The notes beneath the pieces were generated by a model. It was not told the origin of the DNA, searched no databases, and saw nothing but the letters and a program-made list of their open reading frames with translations. A stretch of DNA of 64,000 nt, taken from Rhyacichthys aspro (Eukaryota; Chordata; Actinopteri; Gobiiformes; Rhyacichthyidae). The translations under genes were made by a program, and so were the position numbers. The stretch is taken from NCBI GenBank assembly GCA_036850595.1, contig CM072166.1, positions 689,945-753,944 of the forward strand, written 5' to 3'. Within the stretch, counting starts at the first letter, position 1, and every line of letters starts with the position of its first letter. Shown here piece by piece: positions 10,429 through 22,212 of the stretch.

Positions 10429-12345
10429 TTTGAGACGAATTCTGCTTCAGATCCAGGTCAGTCCTATAGTTTAGTCCCTGTTTAGAGCCACTTTATCTCT
10501 ACATTTTGTCCAGGTTTAAGGTTGGGTCTAGTCCTGGTTTAGTCCTTGGTTTATTTAAGTCCAGTATTTAATCAGGACTGTGACAAAAACCTTAAATATA
10601 TGTATTAAATATTCAGTCAAATCCTTTTTCTTTTTTCTTCGTCTCCATCCTTTTGTCAAACCTGCCTGATATTTTTTCTTCTTAAAAACGTGTTAAAAGT
10701 CGAAGTCAGAGCCTGTTCTATTGTCGTCTGGTGTCAAACTTCCGTCTGTGTGTCTCTGCTTCGTTTTCACACTTCTGATTACACTCACCTTCAGAGCCAC
10801 GCTTCTATTCGACTCGAGGAGCACAGCCCTTCGATTTTATTTCAGAAAATAAATAAATAAATAAAAAGAGCCGGTGTTTGGACAGAGACGACCACAGAAC
10901 ACACCATTAAAGCAGAAGAGTCACCTGCAGCTGCTCTGCTCTCACATTTCTACTGGAACCAATGTTTATGCTTCTTCTGCTTCAATAAATTCATAGTTTA
11001 GTCCTGTTTTCATTCAGTCCTGTGTAAGTCCTTGTTTAATCTCATTTGGTCCTTGTTCTGTGAATTAAATGCTTTTTCTACCTTTTCTTTTCGGTTGGAT
11101 TAAGATTTTTTGGTGAGTATTACATGAAAATGCTACTCAATTTCTGAGTTTATTAAAGTGGAGCAAAATATGAAATATAAAATGTGAAAGTATTGATTTT
11201 TAGTTAACTTTTCTGATGTTTTAAATGTGTTTAAAACAGTGGTTAAAATGACTGAAGTCTGAACTGTATGGACACAAAAACAAACTGAAGAAAATGCATT
11301 AGCCTTTATATTGTAGTGATTACATTTATCTCGGAAATCTTATGTGAAGAAAACAAGAAAGAAATGAAGAGGAGACGGAAAAGAGTGAAAGGGTTTAGGT
11401 TGAAGCTGGAGTTGGAGTCGGTTCAGTTTGGTTTTTTGAGTGAATTGTAAATAAAACTAACAAAACCTCTGAGATTAAATCAGGCCTCAACCAGTTCTTA
11501 TGATTATGATATTTAGTTTGATATTTTGACTAAAACTAGAATAAAACCAAAAAGGATTGGGCTAAATTATGACTAAAATTAGATTAAATACGCTGTTAAA
11601 CTCAGTACTGACTGGACTGAAGACAAAGGCAGGTGCAGAGGCTAAAATTAAACAGATCTTGAAACAGAAAAGTAAAATAAACCTCTGTGGCTTTGTTCTG
11701 AGCCTGTCTCTGTTCAGTCTTTATTTCAAGGACACAGTGAATGTCACACGACTGAACCACTCCTCTTTTAAAGGTCTCTAATCTCACTCTTATTCACACC
11801 TTTGACCTTAGATCCATTATAATTCTTCCATAAACGTTACACAGTCTTTCAAGTAAAAACACCTTTAAACGTCCTTCTGCCCAGACCATTAAAACCATTA
11901 AAAAACATTCAACAAATGGACTTGTGCTCATTCATTAGAGCAACATGACGTCTCCACATGGGATTATTATTATTAGACCGTCTCCATGGCGACGCGTGAA
12001 GGCTTTATGTGATGAAAAAGGACTTACAATTTCTACCGATTTATTAAATTCAGTTGCTCTGTGAATGTAACGGATAAAAACGCTTTCAGGAAACCAGAAT
12101 AATGAGCTCAAACACTTGTTATTCATCACACGCATTAAGCAAAGGATCAGAAAGTTTAGTTTGGGTCTAAATCTGGACAAAACCAAGACTAAACCAGGAC
12201 TGAACCAGAGTAAAACCAGGTGTTAATGAGACAAAATCAGGATGAATTAAGAACTAAGCCTAAACCAAAGCTAAACCTGGAGAAAAGTAGCAATAAACAA
12301 AATTAAACGTAAAAGTGCTTTTACTAAATATATGATTCCTTATAT
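10429..12345. other. Unannotated AT-rich stretch with minor repeats
   Basis: No gene recognised. It contains short 11-bp-family fields at 10470-10575 and 10985-11060 (TTTAGTCCTGG orientation), at 11455-11620 and at 12165-12290 (opposite orientation), and an AAAT run at 10848-10866. The short frames at 11569-11781 and 11935-12186 are unsupported. Confidence 0.5.
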
Positions 12346-12395
12346 GCCCTCTTACCTTCCTTCCCTCCTTCCTTCCTTCCCTCCTTCCTTCCTCT
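12346..12395. repeat. CCTT microsatellite at start of duplicated segment A
   Basis: (CTTC)n with CCCTCC interruptions. The same tract is the first sequence after the assembly gap (47291-47333), so the visible homology between the two segments begins here. Confidence 0.9.
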
Positions 12396-12599
12396 GTGTA
12401 GAACTCTCTGGTGAATATTCATTGAACAGAATGAGTCTAATCCATTAAAACCTGGTGAATTTTACATTTGCCTCGTGGCTTTTAGACAAAAAAACCTGCA
12501 GAGTCATGCTTTTAGTTTAGTTTTTAGCCTCAAACTTTTACAGCGACACATTATTTATGCACAAATTATTCAACATTCATTACATTTCTATGTTTAACA

Positions 12600-13590
12600 C
12601 CAAGTCTACATTTAGTCCTGGTTGGATTTGTGGGTTTTGCTCTAAAACTAGTCTGGTTTGGTCCAGGATCAAGTCCATGTTTAGTCCTGGTTTGCTCTGG
12701 ACCAGGGTTTAGCTCTGGTTTAATCCCTGAATAATCCTAGTTTAGTTCTGGATTAGACATTAAACTAGTCTTGGTTTCAGTCCTGGTTTGGTCTTGGTTT
12801 TAGTCCTAGATTTAGCCCAGGTTTAACGATTTTAGTCATGATTTTTAGTCCTGGTTCAATTGAGGATTAGTCTTTTTATTCCCAGGTTTATGTCTTTATT
12901 TATCCCTTTAGAGTCCTGGTTGACTCTTTTATTTTTGGGTGTAAACCTAGATTAGTCCTGGTTTTAGTCCCAGTTTGGTCCAGGATTAGGTGTTTTATAT
13001 GTTTTATTTGTCTTTAGTCCCATTTTTATCCAGATTTTCGTTCTGATTTAGCTCTTGTTTTGTCCTTGGGTTTACTCCAGGTTTAAATTTGTTTTGGCCA
13101 GAGTTTGTTCTGTGTTCAGTCCTGGTTTTGGTCTCTTTAGTCCTTTTTGTCTTGGATTTGTTCCTAGTTTAGTCTTGGGTTTAGACAGTGTTCAGTCCTC
13201 ATTTTACTCCAGCTTCTGATTTTAGTTCTAGTCTTAGTCCAGGTTTAGTCCTGGTTTTATAATCTTTTTTTTGGTTTTCTTGTATTCAGTCCTTAATGTC
13301 ATGGGTCAGTCACAGATTAGAGAGATTTAGACAAAGGTTTGATTTATAATTCTAGCTTTTCTAAATTTTAGATCTGGTCTGTTCAGGATTTTTCCAGTGT
13401 TTAGCCTTGACTTTGGTCCTTTTTGTCTCAGATTTAGTCGTAAATTGAATCCATTTTCGTTCATTTTGTTCAAAATTTGGCTTTGACTTTATCTTCTCTC
13501 TTTAGTCCTGGTCTAGACCTAGTTTAATCCTGGTTTTGTCTTAGTCCTTATTAAGACCCAGTTTAGTCCTTGTTTAGTCTTGTTTTAATC
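12600..13590 (+). repeat. Degenerate 11-bp repeat field, 1 kb
   Basis: TTTAGTCCTGG-type units throughout in the plus orientation, strongly diverged (TTTGGTCCAGG, TTTAGCTCTGG, GATTAGTCC). It ends near 13590. The B counterpart is 47545-48480 with several small indels. Confidence 0.75.
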
Positions 13591-14238
13591 GAACTTGAAC
13601 CAACTCCAAACCCATTTCCTGTTTTCTCCTTTGACCTTCCCAACATGGCCGCCCTTCCTGTTCTTCTTCCTGTCTCTCTCATCTCTCTGCTTCATATCCA
13701 GCCTCTTTCTTCTGATCATGAATAATTCCAGATGTGCAGCGATACCCTCTCGATCTGAGCCCAGCTTTTGTCCTCGCTCCGTGTTTCTCGTCCGATATCA
13801 TCTTTAATTTTCACCTTGAACACGTTGCCCTGTCCTCTGTGATGCATCGTAAACGTGTGTAGATCATAAATAACCGCTTTATTCATCTTTTATGTCGTAT
13901 CATGGGGTTATTATCTGACTGTGGAGGCATATGTAGAGGAATGTACAAGATAATAAGGACCACAGAGAGTCAAAGCCAAATGGGAATAATGACCTTTAAC
14001 ACCAGTGCTGTCTGTGGAAATGAAACATGTGGAAGAGCAGTGATTAAAGGAAGAAATATTGATAATATCTGCATTTAGACCTGATACTGATCCACAGCTC
14101 ATGAAAAAAGAAAGGTTGATCTGATAGAGGCACCTATACATTTATTTAGATAACACTGTGTTAAGAGAGATGAAACATGAACTCAGCTCTTATCCTTAAA
14201 AATGAATGAATACAACAGTGAATGTGTTTACGTACACA
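13591..14238. other. Unannotated stretch
   Basis: No gene recognised. A 70-codon plus frame (13595-13807) starts with a hydrophobic Phe/Leu/Ser-rich run and has an identical counterpart in segment B (48485-48697). Identity between near-identical copies is not evidence of coding, and no domain, splice site or homologue is apparent. Confidence 0.4.
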
Positions 14239-14242
14239 TTAA

Positions 14243-14813
14243 AGCTCCACTACATAGTTTTCTTTTTTGTCTCTGTCTCAGACTCTCCTCCAAAATCAGT
14301 CTAGAGACCTCTCCTGCTTCTCTTTTATTAAAAAATAAAACCACAAAACACTAATCCATTTGACCAAACTGAAGTGTAGAGTTTAGCGTTAGCTTAGCTG
14401 TGACTTCAGCGTCAGGACGACAATTATCTCCTCCTCGTTAAACATGACGTGATTGAATTGACAGTATTTATCTGTGTTTTACGTTGTCTCCCTTTTCTCT
14501 GTTGATGCTTTTCTTTTTTCAGCTGTTTCTCTGTTAAAAGACATATTCAGCTGAAAATACACTTTATCTGCAGCTATTAAACTTCCTGGAACGTCATGTG
14601 ACAAGTGTCGACCAATGGGAGCGCTCCTTTTTGGAGCATGTGATTGTCCAAGGTTTTCTGTTCCTGAATAGAGGTTCTCATCTGTTACAATCCCTTAGAA
14701 TAAACAGGAGATGGATCAGAAAGACTGTTTTTACACAAATGATCAGTTTTACAATAAACTATTTGGGTTCAAACCATTTTCACAACAAGAAGAAAATATC
14801 AGGTTCATTCTGA
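14243..14813 (+). mobile_element. TTAA MITE variant B, end-to-end copy
   Basis: Flanked by TTAA at 14239-14242 and 14814-14817. The left end AGCTCCACTACATAG and the complement of the right end (TCAGAATGAACCTGATATT) both resemble the family terminal repeat AGATCCAGAACCTGATTT. Internal landmarks are GTTTAGCGTTAGCTTAGC, GACGACAATTATCTCCTCC and GTCGACCAATGGGAGCGCTC. It is about 571 bp. Compared with B (49132-49717) this copy lacks about 15-20 bases near 14340. TTAA target sites are typical of piggyBac-like elements, but the terminal sequence is not one I can assign. Confidence 0.8.
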
Positions 14814-14817
14814 TTAA

Positions 14818-15607
14818 AGACTATCTGCTGCAATAAAACTAAAATAAAACAAGGCCTGAACTAGGAATGTGACAAGGATATAACAAAAACTTTATTAAAA
14901 GCGTGTAATGAGAGAAATGAAGCATTCAGCTGTGATTTAACACTTCATAAAAACACAACAGCCCTGAATGAACCATCAACAGAAGGTGGTCAGGTTCATT
15001 TATATTAGTGCTTCATAAATTTAGTTTACTCCACGAACCATGACGCAGATCTGGTTTTGTCCAGTTTAACCCTGAGTTAGTTCGGGTTTCCTCACATTTT
15101 AGTTTCCATTCTTGTTTTTTTCCTGGAAAAGCCTCAGATAAAGCCTTCTGATTTCTTGACTAAAGCCTTTTATTGTGAAGTTGCAGTGAAACCAGAGCCG
15201 TTAAAGTTAATGGCGCCTCTCAGTTGTGTGTCTCTGGTGTCGCTCGATGGTTTCGCAGCTCTTCCGTCTCTTTGCGCTTTAATGCGGTGTACATATATAT
15301 AAATGTGTGTGGTGCGTTTAAAAAGCACTCTCCTGGAGGCAGCAGTAATTAATGGAACTGCAGCTGCTGTTATTAGCTGTGGCTCCAGAGAAAAGCGGCG
15401 CTGAGTCAGGACCAAACGGAAACCGACCACATTAAACTCACTGTGTTTTAATGATTTTAATGTGAAGCCGTGACCTGTTCTTTAGAAAATCGTTTTGTTT
15501 TAGTCGTGACGCAAACGCTCAGAAAGAAAAGTTTAGGCTGGAAACACGTTCACAGATAAACTTCATAAACACATTTTTCTCTTTGTTTTCTGATTTAATT
15601 TGATTTA
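14818..15607. other. Unannotated stretch with possible conserved block
   Basis: No gene recognised. The 15160-15440 part is of balanced composition with several CpGs and contains TTAATGGCGCC and GTAATTAATGGAAC motifs. It has only small indels between the segments (about 15405 and 15415). Candidate non-coding regulatory DNA. Confidence 0.35.
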
Positions 15608-15710
15608 TTTGCTGCTGCCTCTTGGCCAGGACTCCCTTGAAAAAGAGGTTTTTAATCTCAATGGGACTTTCCTGGTTAAATAAAGGTTAAATAAAACAAA
15701 ACAAAACAAA
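15608..15710 (+). mobile_element. 3' tail of a fish non-LTR retrotransposon (or SINE sharing it)
   Basis: Contains CTCTTGGCCAGGACTCCCTT, then AAAAGAGGTTTTTAATCTCA, then TGGTTAAATAAAGGTTAAAT, ending in an (AAAAC)n tail. From general knowledge, this motif series is a very common 3' end of teleost LINE-type repeats. Only the tail is present, with no reverse-transcriptase sequence upstream, so it is a 5'-truncated insertion. The tail has diverged in segment B (A/T-rich, TAATAATAAT). Confidence 0.65.
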
Positions 15711-16506
15711 TAATTATTCAGTCCTCAGTCAAAGTAAAGATTTGTTGAAAACTGCGACAGAGAAAAGTAGAAAGGACCAAACAGAGCTTTAATATCTGCA
15801 GAGTTAAGACCTGTTCCGTCTCTGTTTTAGTTTAGTATAGTTCAGTTTTAGTTCAATTTGTTTTAGTTTTGGCTCAGTTCGGCTCAGTTAATCCTGAGCT
15901 GGATCCAGGGAAAATGATGAAGAATGTCATAAATGACATAAATCAGATTTTTAAAAACCTGAAATTACACTCTTTCTGCTTTATTTACGTCTTTTTTTTA
16001 AATAATCCATATGTTATTGTGAATTTTTCTGTTTTCCATCGATAGAAACGTGAATTATAAATACTACAAAGCCTAAATAAAAACAGCTAAATTAGACGAC
16101 ATTAGCATTTAGACAAAGTTTCAGTGTTTCTGTGTGATCCTGAAAGTCAAGGATCAGGGTTAAACTTGTGAAAGAAACCTCTTTACTCCGAGTGTTAGTC
16201 GACGTTTCTGGCTCACGTCTTTGTCTCGACTGCGCTCGTTTTCACCTCACGTTTCAGAAAACACTTCTAACGACCGTCGGAACGTGACGCGTTTGATCCG
16301 ACGAGTCACGAACACCAGCCCTTCTGAAAACACCAGAGACCCTCGGTGTTCAGTTAAAACCAACACGAGACTAAAACAGACTTGTTTGTGGAAAAATAAA
16401 TACTGACAGGAAAGGGTCAAAGGTCGAGGGTTTGTTTACTTTAATCAAAATAAATCTGGATTTATTGGTTTTTATGTTTAAACTAGAAAAGACCAGAACA
16501 GAACCC
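15711..16506. other. Unannotated stretch
   Basis: No gene recognised. It includes a short TTTTAGTTTAG-type run at 15825-15890 and a CpG-containing stretch at 16195-16350. The counterpart in B has small indels at about 16165-16190. Confidence 0.5.
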
Positions 16507-18060
16507 AGACCTGGTTTAGACCTGGTTTAGACCTGGTTTAGTCCTGGTTTAGACCTGGTTTAGACCTGGTTTAGACCTGGTTTAGACCTGGTTTAGTCCT
16601 GGTTTAGACCTGGTTTAGTCCTGGTTTAGTCCTGGTTTAGTCCTGGTTTAGACCTGGTTTAGACCTGGTTTAGTCCTGGTTTAGACCTGGTTTAGTCCTG
16701 GTTTAGTCCTGGTTTAGTCCTGGTTTAGACCTGGTTTAGACCTGGTTTAGACCTGGTTTAGTCCTGGTTTAGTCCTGGTTTAGACCTGGTTTAGTCCTGG
16801 TTTAGACCTGGTTTAGTCCTGGTTTAGTCCTGGTTTAGTCCTGGTTTAGACCTGGTTTAGACCTGGTTTAGTCCTGGTTTAGTCCTGGTTTAGACCTGGT
16901 TTAGTCCTGGTTTAGACCTGGTTTAGTCCTGGTTTAGTCCTGGTTTAGTCCTGGTTTAGACCTGGTTTAGTCCTGGTTTAGTCCTGGTTTAGTCCTGGTT
17001 TAGTCCTGGTTTAGACCTGGTTTAGTCCTGGTTTAGTCCTGGTTTAGTCCTGGTTTAGTCCTGGTTTAGACCTGGTTTAGTCCTGGTTTAGTCCTGGTTT
17101 AGTCCTGGTTTAGTCCTGGTTTAGACCTGGTTTAGTCCTGGTTTAGTCCTGGTTTAGTCCTGGTTTAGACCTGGTTTAGTCCTGGTTTAGTCCTGGTTTA
17201 GTCCTGGTTTAGTCCTGGTTTAGCCCTGGTTTAGACCTGGTTTAGTCCTGGTTTAGACCTGGTTTAGTCCTGGTTTAGTCCTGGTTTAGTCCTGGTTTAG
17301 TCCTGGTTTAGACCTGGTTTAGTCCTGGTTTAGTCCTGGTTTAGTCCTGGTTTAGTCCTGGTTTAGACCTGGTTTAGTCCTGGTTTAGACCTGGTTTAGA
17401 CCTGGTTTAGACCTGGTTTAGACCTGGTTTAGTCCTGGTTTAGTCCTGGTTTAGTCCTGGTTTAGTCCTGGTTTAGACCTGGTTTAGACCTGGTTTAGTC
17501 CTGGTTTAGTCCTGGTTTAGTCCTGGTTTAGACCTGGTTTAGACCTGGTTTAGTCCTGGTTTAGTCCTGGTTTAGACCCGGTTTAGACCTGGTTTAGACC
17601 TGGTTTAGACCTGGTTTAGACCTGGTTTAGACCTGGTTTAGACCTGGTTTAGTCCTGGTTTAGACCTGGTTTAGTCCTGGTTTAGTCCTGGTTTAGTCCT
17701 GGTTTAGACCTGGTTTAGTCCTGGTTTAGACCTGGTTTAGACCTGGTTTAGACCTGGTTTAGACCCGGTTTAGTCCCGGTTTAGACCCGGTTTAGTCCTG
17801 GTTTAGACCCGGTTTAGTCCTGGTTTAGTCCCGGTTTAGTCCCGGTTTAGACCCGGTTTAGACCTGGTTTAGTCCTGGTTTAGTCCTGGTTTAGTCCTGG
17901 TTTAGACCTGGTTTAGACCTGGTTTAGACCTGGTTTAGACCTGGTTTAGACCTGGTTTAGTCCTGGTTTAGACCTGGTTTAGACCTGGTTTAGACCTGGT
18001 TTAGACCTGGTTCAGACCTGGTTTAGACCTGGTTTAGACCTGGTTTAGTCCTGGTTTAGT
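16507..18060 (+). repeat. Homogeneous 11-bp minisatellite, about 141 units
   Basis: Uninterrupted tandem GTTTAGWCCTG units, nearly all differing only at W (A or T). There are higher-order patterns: a ten-unit pattern AATTATATTT is read twice near 16740-16960, and five-unit ATTTT blocks are read several times at 16960-17370. Rare variants carry CCCGG (17574-17870) or CCCTG (17222). A GTTCAGACCTG variant sits near the right end (about 18010), as in segment B. The right flank GGAGCGTTGTCG is the same in both segments. Confidence 0.97.
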
Positions 18061-18400
18061 GGAGCGTTGTCGTCTGGAGCTGAAGTGAACAGGTGGGTCT
18101 CTGTGTCGAAGCGAGAGTGTGTTCCAGCTCAGATTTATGCATGAACGAGTCGAGGAGAGTGTCCCTAAACGCATCGCGCGGCGAGAGAGCGTCAACAAAC
18201 ACAAACCGAGGTCAGCTCCGGGACTGAGGCTGCTCTGAGGGAAAAGGAAAGGAATACGGCTCCATTTAAAACCTCAGAAATGTGAGAGAAACTGAGAAGT
18301 GTGGTCTGCGTCGCCGTGGCAACACCATTCACATCAATGCACGAGTCAAACGGGAGTAAAAAACAGGTAAATAAAGAATAAACATGGATTTAAGGGGTGA
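18061..18400. other. Balanced-composition block after the 11-bp array
   Basis: About 300 bases with CpGs (CGCATCGCGCGGCGAGAGAG) and no open frame of note. It is almost unchanged in B (52129-52440). Candidate conserved non-coding DNA; not proven. Confidence 0.3.
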
Positions 18401-19120
18401 AGGTAAAGCAGAACCAGAACTAGAACTAAACCCATGAAATAATAAAAAAGAACTAAACCCAGACCAAGACTGAACTGGGACTTCAAATTGGATTCAATTA
18501 GGACTAAATCAAAATTAATTTAACCTGACGAGACAGATTTTTTTCCCACAGAACCATCTGGAGCGTTTGCAAAAATCAGGTACTTAGATGTTTTTAATGG
18601 TTGCCATGGAAACATGTATTAAAAAATATATCATGAAAAACAAAAATTCACTCCAAAATACACAACCTGGACAATGATGGCATTTCCATCGACACACACA
18701 GAGAGTTGTGCAAAAATCAGGGGTTATGCACCGTGTGTGACTGGATTCATCATCTGTTCATTTACGTTTCAGTTTTATTTGTTGGCGAAAGTGTCGATAC
18801 ATTTAGCGTTTTTGTTCTCATTAATTAATTTTTATTTAGTTTTTGTTCCATTTTCGAACACAAAAATATGTCGTTGACAAAAACTACGATGGAAATTCTT
18901 TGTCATCAAAATGAACACTGCACTAAACCCAAACCAGGGCTAAACTAGGATTAAAGTTCTAAGGAAGGACTAAAACCTGGACTAAACCAGGACTAAGTGA
19001 CCAAAACAAGGACTAAACCTGAACCTAGGAATAAAACCAAACTTATTTCACGAACACTAAACCCACGACTAAATCCAAAAAACACATCAGAACTTAACAG
19101 AATTTCAGTCTAAACCTTAA
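18401..19120 (-). repeat. Two short 11-bp fields around AT-rich DNA
   Basis: Degenerate CCAGGACTAAAC units at 18410-18510 and 18915-19070, opposite in orientation to the big array. Between them lies AT-rich sequence in which AAAAATCAGG occurs at both 18572 and 18712. A 67-codon frame at 18674-18877 is unsupported. Confidence 0.55.
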
Positions 19121-19626
19121 ACCTTTATAATAATTCCTCCTCGTTTCATTGGAAGACGAGACTTAAAGCAGCTTTATCATCAGACCAATAAAAGGATGAC
19201 ATTATAATTCAAGGACATTTCTCATTTTACAGATTTATTCAGAGCCGTATTTCTGTATCTTTAAGCACACCTGTACGTTATATTACACTTTCCATTTTAC
19301 AGCTTCACTTTCTGTGCGTTTTAATCTGAGTCTGGGGCCATTTCCATAATTGGTTTGATGGAGAAACGTGAGGAGGGTTGGTGTTAGCGCCGTCAGAGGC
19401 TTTTATCTGAGTCGAGGAGGATTCTAGAAGAGAGACAGAAAAGTGGAAAGATATCTGACACAGAATTATGAATGAATGCAGCTCTGTGTTACAGTTTCAG
19501 AGCAAAAAGTGGGTTGAATGCTTATATTTAGGCAGAAAATACAAGTTAATGCAAAACTAAGAGATTTATTTGAGCCACTTTTGGAACGAAAGACTGTCTC
19601 TTCAGATTCAAATCAACTTTTCTTAA
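19121..19626. other. Unannotated stretch
   Basis: No gene recognised. The 19310-19440 part is more balanced in composition, with few differences from segment B. Confidence 0.4.
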
Positions 19627-20040
19627 ATTTTGAGATTTCATCTTCATTTGAGTCTTACAAAAGTTATCTTTAACGTTAATTTACTCATTTTGTGGAAGTT
19701 GGATTTTAATAGGGTTTAGATGGATTTGAACAAGTTTTAGTTGGATTTGAACAGGTTTAAGTTGGATTTAAACAAGTTTTAGTTGGATTTTAATAGGGTT
19801 TAGATGGATTTGAACAGGTTTTAGTTAGATTTTAACAGGTTTAAGTTGGATTTGAACAAGTTTTAGTTGGATTTGAACAGGTTTAAGTTGGATTTGAACA
19901 AGTTTTAGTTGGATTTGAACAGGTTTAAGTAGGATTTGAACAGGTTTTAGTTAGATTTGAACAGATTTTAGTCAGATTTAGTCAGTAAAACCTGTTCAAA
20001 TCCAACTAAAACCTGTTCAAATCCAATTGAAACCTAAAGC
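19627..20040. repeat. 21-bp repeat array with inverted right arm
   Basis: A unique flank (TTTCATCTTCATTTGAGTCT, then AACGTTAATTTACTCATTTT) is followed by about thirteen GATTTGAACAGGTTTTAGTTG-family units to 19980. The orientation then flips: 19985-20035 carries AAACCTGTTCAAATCCAACT units. The flank matches those before the arrays at 29370 and 30388, so the array appears to be part of a repeated element. Unit phase varies between AGTTTTAG and AGGTTTAAG forms. Confidence 0.85.
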
Positions 20041-21940
20041 CAAAAACTATAATACATCTTTTTTTTTTACAGACATTTTTATTCTGAACAAAAATTGTCA
20101 GAAATCCTGCTCATTCTTGACTTTTGCATTGCTTCTAGACTCAAGATTCAAACCATAATTTTCGAGCTGTTCCTTAATTATGACTCATGAAATTAAATTA
20201 ACTTCACAATTATTTATAATTATCAATGTTCTTCCGAATCCAATCCACTAATGCTTCCATGAATTTTCCATAGTTTATCACTTTCTGAAAGAGGTCAGGC
20301 TCCGTTCGTCCTGTTTCAAAACACTGTCACCTCCAACTTTCCAACGATCGTCCCAAAAGAAGAATTCTCCGAGGAGCAGTTTCCGGATGAAAAACGAGAA
20401 AAGCTGAACCCTTTCGAATGTTTGAAAATCTAAATAAAAAAGCTCTGAGGTCTGAGCCTCTGAGGAGAGACTTTTAAAGAGAGACTTGGAGGGAGTTCGA
20501 GGCAGAACGTTCTGTTTCCACCGGGTTCTACAGACACTCAGCTGCAGTCACTGGTTTAAAAATAAGTCTTAGAGGAAGAATACTTTGCCTTAAATTATTC
20601 TGAAATAGTCTGAAATATGGTTACGGTAAGTAAGTAAAATAAAGCTCTTAAACCGAGTCGTGGGGTAAATATACTTATTAACCTCTGCACAAAAACAGTG
20701 AGGAGGACAGTAATTACACTTAAGAAGCTTTTCTGATTATTTGTTTTGTTTAATTGCTGCAACAATATTTTTTAATGTTGGTCACAACTAAGTTTTATTG
20801 ATTTTTTTAATTCATCCTTTTCTCTATTTTTAAGCTATTTTTCCTACAGTTTTACATGTTATAAATTTAAAATAAATTACAAATATGTCAAATATTATGA
20901 AATACGTCGAGGTCATGAGTGAGTCAAATTATTAGGCCTAGTACAAAATGGTTAGATATTTTTTTCCATTTTATTACGTTTTCTTTAAAATAAATTGAGA
21001 TTTTATTTTATTTTAAGCTCAGGAAAAATGGCTAAATTCAAAGATTTAAATTCAAATTACCACCTTAAACGTAACACATCCATCTTTTTTCTCTTTCTCC
21101 TGTTTTTGGCTGTGACTGTGTTGCTTCCTGTTTTTCTGCAGAAAGGCCCCGCCCCCTTTTCCTCCAGCTTTAATCCTATTGGCTGTTCACTGCACAAAAT
21201 CTCTCAATAATGTTTGGTTAAGCTTTAAATCTGAGTTTGAGAGAAAGCTGAACCAGTGTTAGGTTAAGTTGCTCAGTTTGGATTCATTTGGTTTGATCAG
21301 AACTGACTCTGGAACAGTTCTCAGTGTATTTGATCAATTCTGTTTGTGTAAAGTTATTTTCGATCAACAGGATTAATCTCTGGATTTGAAAAATGTGAAA
21401 ATAAACATCCCCATTATGAGACACAGCGTGTATTATGAGTTTACCTTCGGCTACACTCGTGTTATTCTCGTGTTATTGGCGTGTTATTGGCGTGTTTGTC
21501 ATCTCTGAGCGCTCTTCTTCTCTTAAACCCTCCGTTTCCCTCGAGACTCTGTGTATTTACCTCCCGTCCTATCGTCGCTCGCAGCTCGTTTCTCGGTGAC
21601 AGCTGCAGTCATTAGAGACCGACGCCGTCTGTCAGCTCCGGCTCCGAGACACGAGACCGAAAATGAAGACTTGGACAGAGACACGGGCTTTTAACGGCGA
21701 CGCGTCACTCGACGAAACGACAGCTTCAGGTGAAAACACGGTGGCGTTTTGTTTAAAAATGAGGCTCGGTGACAGATCTGCTGACACTTAACAAGAAGAG
21801 GATGTATCACGAGGAACGAGAGATAAATGGGACTGAAGGGACGGGAATAATGTGGCTCTGAAGACAGTTACACAGAAGCAGTCAAAGCGATGTCAAGAGT
21901 TTCTGTTCATGGGACTCACTTCAACAATCTGAACCTGATG
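20041..21940. other. Unannotated stretch with an old duplicate of downstream sequence
   Basis: No gene recognised. Positions about 20840-21290 resemble 22235-22500 in order: TTTTTCCTACAG, AAATATGTCA, GCTTCCTGTTTTTCTGCAG, CCCCGCCCCC, TTTCCTCCAG, GAACCAG, and GTT-CTCAGTTTG. This suggests an old local duplication. Positions 21440-21720 are CpG-containing and nearly constant between the segments (candidate conserved DNA). Confidence 0.45.
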
Positions 21941-21942
21941 TA

Positions 21943-22212
21943 AAAGTCCATTATGAGATGAGAATGATCAGTCCACAGCAGGATTTTGTCCAATCACAGC
22001 TCACTTCAGGTAAAAAGGAGCGCTCCCATTGGTCGACACTGATGTCAACAACGAAGGAACAAGGAAATAAACCAAGGAAATGGGTTATTCTGTTGGAAAT
22101 ACGTCTTATTTTACAGAGAAACAGCTCAAAAAAGATAAAAATAGAGAAACGGGGCAAATGAAACATGGATAAATGTTGGTGATGCTTCAGTGTTTAATGA
22201 GACGGAGATAAA
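21943..22212 (-). mobile_element. TTAA MITE variant A, minus orientation, partial
   Basis: Starts with AAAGTCCATTATGAGATGAG and contains TCCAATCACAGCTCACTTCA, GGAGCGCTCCCATTGGTCGA and AACAAGGAAATAAACC, the complement of the 31500-31790 copy. One block reads GAAACGGGGCAAATG where other copies read GAAACAGCAGCAAATG. The first repeat of the 1.13-kb tandem duplication starts inside it (22144). Confidence 0.85.

Noticed and set aside
13595..13807. 70-codon hydrophobic frame identical in both segments
   Set aside because: The segments are near-identical throughout, so identity carries no coding signal; no domain or splice context was found.
16507..18060. Telomere-like or centromeric satellite
   Set aside because: The unit is 11 bp and unrelated to TTAGGG; the array is short and interstitial, so a minisatellite is the better reading.
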